Source of the DNA: Desulfobacteraceae bacterium
Lineage (GTDB): Bacteria > Desulfobacterota > DSM-4660 > Desulfatiglandales > Desulfatiglandaceae
DNA: 7,430 bases
NCBI GenBank assembly: GCA_011042035.1
Contig: DQZA01000108.1
Location: 1 to 7,430 of the forward strand
Reading direction: 5' to 3'
The translations under genes were made by a program, and so were the position numbers. The notes under the pieces were generated by a model. That model had not been told where the DNA came from and searched no databases. It saw nothing but the letters and a program-made list of their open reading frames with translations. Shown piece by piece: positions 6,082-7,430 of this stretch (positions are counted from its first letter, which is position 1; the number at the start of each line of letters is the position of its first letter).

Positions 6082-7272
6082 CTATCGCCAGTGTATTTCC
6101 ATCCAGTCAGTTAACTGCTTTGATTTGGCCCCTTCCACGCACTGGCTCAGGAAAACCTCATTCTGTCCTTGCCTGCATGTTGGGTCATTGGGATCAAAGG
6201 GTTTGTAACTGATCCTTCCAAATATGCCTTTGAAATTCTTTATTCCCTCCATCTCCTTCACAAAACGTTCCCCAGTCAGGTTTCTGCCACAGCGTTTCAA
6301 TCCTTCCACCAGTGGTTCGACAAACCCAATTCCAGCATAAAAGAACACCCCCCAGCGTTCACCCTTGGCGGCAAACTTGTTGAAAGCCTCTTTGTACTGC
6401 AGCATCAATGGGGACTTGGAATCAGGCAGCTCGGCAAAATTGGCTACTATAACACCCTTCCAAAGCCCCTTGCTAATCTTGTACATAAGCGGAAAATCAG
6501 AGCAGGTGCTGGTGCTCATCCACTGGGGATTGAATCTCATTGCATGCCCTGTCCCAACTATTCTTACTGCATGTACAGGGGTCACCCACAAGAGCACCGC
6601 ATCTGCCTTGGCCTTCCGCAACTGCATCACATGGGGCCGCATGTCAGTGTCGGACTTCTCCACCGGTACTTTTGCCACTAATTTCATTCCTAAATTGGCC
6701 AGCTCTTTCTCGGCGCCCTTGAGCCCATTCTTGCCATAATCGTCATTCTGGTATGCTATAGCTATTCTTTTGAGTCCCAGGTTCTTAGCCGCATACCTGC
6801 AGAGGGCCTTGGCCTCAATCACGTACAGTGGATATACCGCAAAAAGGTACTTCTGCGGTGGCTGAATCCAGTGCAGGGACCCTGCCGCAGGACCCACCCA
6901 GGGTACCTTGCGTTCCATGAGGTAGTCCTTCACCGACAGGCCACAGGCCGTGCCTACTCCTGAGGCCCAGGCAAATATGCCCACGCTCTCCTGTAGCTCT
7001 TTAACCCCTGCCTTTGTCTTAGCAGGATTGTAGGCATCGTCAAACATGTGGTACACGATCTTTCTTCCGTGGATACCGCCCTGCTCATTGATCATCTTAA
7101 ACAACACACCGGTGCCACGGGCCACCGCACCCCAAGGAGCCGCGGGACCGGTCTGAGGGCCCCATTGAGCAATATGTATCTCAGTATCTGTGACTCCCTC
7201 TTCGGCACCTGCAACCAATGAAAACCCCAGAACCATAGCCAAAGCCAAAACCACTACCAACAATTTTCTCAT
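6082..7272 (-). CDS. Periplasmic substrate-binding protein of a HAAT-type ABC transporter (LivK-like)
   Basis: This 396-residue protein has a clear Sec signal peptide: MRK, a hydrophobic stretch of about 18 residues, then AGA-EE with likely signal peptidase I cleavage after Ala23. No lipobox cysteine is seen, so a soluble periplasmic protein is expected. The mature part is a type I (two-lobed, Leu/Ile/Val-binding-like, Peripla_BP_6) fold. Supporting segments are IHIAQWGPQTGPAAPWG (32-48), INEQGGIHGRKI (61-72), DDAYNPAKTK (78-87), a GVGTACGLSVKDYL stretch (105-118) and AIAYQNDDYGKNG (171-183). It captures the ligand and delivers it to the permeases. The ligand could be a branched-chain or aromatic amino acid, an amide or a carboxylic acid; the sequence does not decide. 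The start is fixed by tandem AGGAG sites. The gene lies 41 bp after a permease gene and before livG. Six cysteines are present in the mature protein. Confidence 0.9.
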   Translation of the reverse strand: MRKLLVVVLALAMVLGFSLVAGAEEGVTDTEIHIAQWGPQTGPAAPWGAVARGTGVLFKMINEQGGIHGRKIVYHMFDDAYNPAKTKAGVKELQESVGIFAWASGVGTACGLSVKDYLMERKVPWVGPAAGSLHWIQPPQKYLFAVYPLYVIEAKALCRYAAKNLGLKRIAIAYQNDDYGKNGLKGAEKELANLGMKLVAKVPVEKSDTDMRPHVMQLRKAKADAVLLWVTPVHAVRIVGTGHAMRFNPQWMSTSTCSDFPLMYKISKGLWKGVIVANFAELPDSKSPLMLQYKEAFNKFAAKGERWGVFFYAGIGFVEPLVEGLKRCGRNLTGERFVKEMEGIKNFKGIFGRISYKPFDPNDPTCRQGQNEVFLSQCVEGAKSKQLTDWMEIHWR

Positions 7273-7275
7273 AAT

Positions 7276-7285
7276 CTCCTCTCCT
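7276..7285 (-). promoter_or_regulatory. Tandem Shine-Dalgarno of the binding-protein gene
   Basis: On the minus strand AGGAGAGGAG precedes ATG 7272-7270. The distal AGGAG is 8 nt from the start codon and the proximal one only 3 nt. It is the strongest ribosome site in this operon and fits a highly translated binding protein. Confidence 0.65.
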
Positions 7286-7313
7286 TTCCTTACTTTGATT
7301 TTACATGTTCCTC

Positions 7314-7430
7314 TTAGACCTTCTTCACATAGTGCCTGGCAAAAAGGCCGCTAGGCCTGAAGCACAAGACCAGAACAATTATGAAAAAGGCAATTACTGA
7401 CTTAAACTCAATGGAGACATATCCTCCAAA
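7314..7430 (-). CDS. ABC transporter permease, LivH type, C-terminal end only
   Basis: The frame is open from the right window edge and ends at TAA (7316-7314), leaving 38 residues. They contain a hydrophobic helix (roughly SVIAFFIIVLVLCF) followed by RPSGLFARHYVKKV. A last transmembrane helix ending in xRPxGLF and a short basic tail is the usual C-terminus of Liv/HAAT permeases. The GYVSxEFKSVIAF lead-in and the -VKKV ending look more like LivH than LivM. The protein forms half of the membrane channel on which LivG and LivF act. The gene is followed after 41 bp by the binding-protein gene. Which of the two permeases it is remains moderately uncertain because so little is visible. Confidence 0.75.
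   Translation of the reverse strand, partial: FGGYVSIEFKSVIAFFIIVLVLCFRPSGLFARHYVKKV

Noticed and set aside
6169..6681. 170-codon plus-strand frame, and overlapping 124- and 60-codon frames, antisense to the binding-protein gene
   Set aside because: The opposite strand encodes a complete, signal-peptide-bearing protein; these translations are low-complexity Cys/His/Pro-rich shadows without motifs.
1..7430. CRISPR array, tRNA/rRNA gene, insertion sequence, toxin-antitoxin or phage genes
   Set aside because: No spaced repeats, structured RNA-like segments, transposase motifs or terminal inverted repeats were found; almost all bases are accounted for by metabolic and transport genes.

Overview
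This is a bacterial window with no sign of mobile DNA. It holds eight protein-coding genes on two converging strands, two of them cut by the window edges. The gene set suggests a strictly anaerobic bacterium: a ferredoxin-linked 2-oxoacid oxidoreductase, a branched-chain-amino-acid-type (HAAT) ABC transporter, and an AMP-forming acyl-CoA synthetase placed directly behind the transporter ATPases. The combination of Liv transporter and acyl-CoA synthetase is familiar from Desulfobacterota/Thermodesulfobacteriota (former Deltaproteobacteria). That assignment is inference from gene content and protein style, not from a marker gene.

Plus strand, 1-2598: a four-subunit 2-oxoacid:ferredoxin oxidoreductase operon. 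It contains the C-terminal part of a 2x[4Fe-4S] ferredoxin-like subunit, the alpha (PYR-domain) subunit resembling VorB, the beta (TPP-binding) subunit, and the gamma subunit. The genes overlap or lie within 3 bp of each other. The enzyme should interconvert a 2-oxoacid plus CoA with acyl-CoA, CO2 and reduced ferredoxin. A branched-chain 2-oxoacid such as 2-oxoisovalerate is the best guess.

Minus strand, 7430-2605 (transcribed right to left): the C-terminal 38 residues of a LivH-type permease, a periplasmic binding protein with a signal peptide, a LivG-type ATPase, a LivF-type ATPase, and a 603-residue long-chain-type acyl-CoA synthetase. The second permease (LivM type) is probably just beyond the right edge. 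The 112-bp gap between the binding protein and livG holds a strong GC-rich hairpin without a U-tract, and livG has no clear Shine-Dalgarno. Together these may make the binding protein more abundant than the ATPases.

The two operons converge with only 6 bp between stop codons and no terminator in that gap. A working model is that the transporter imports branched-chain or aromatic amino acids or carboxylic acids, the synthetase activates acids to acyl-CoA, and the oxidoreductase links acyl-CoA and 2-oxoacid pools. The substrate is not determined by the sequence. I see no clearly new system here; the findings concern regulation, start sites and unusual details.
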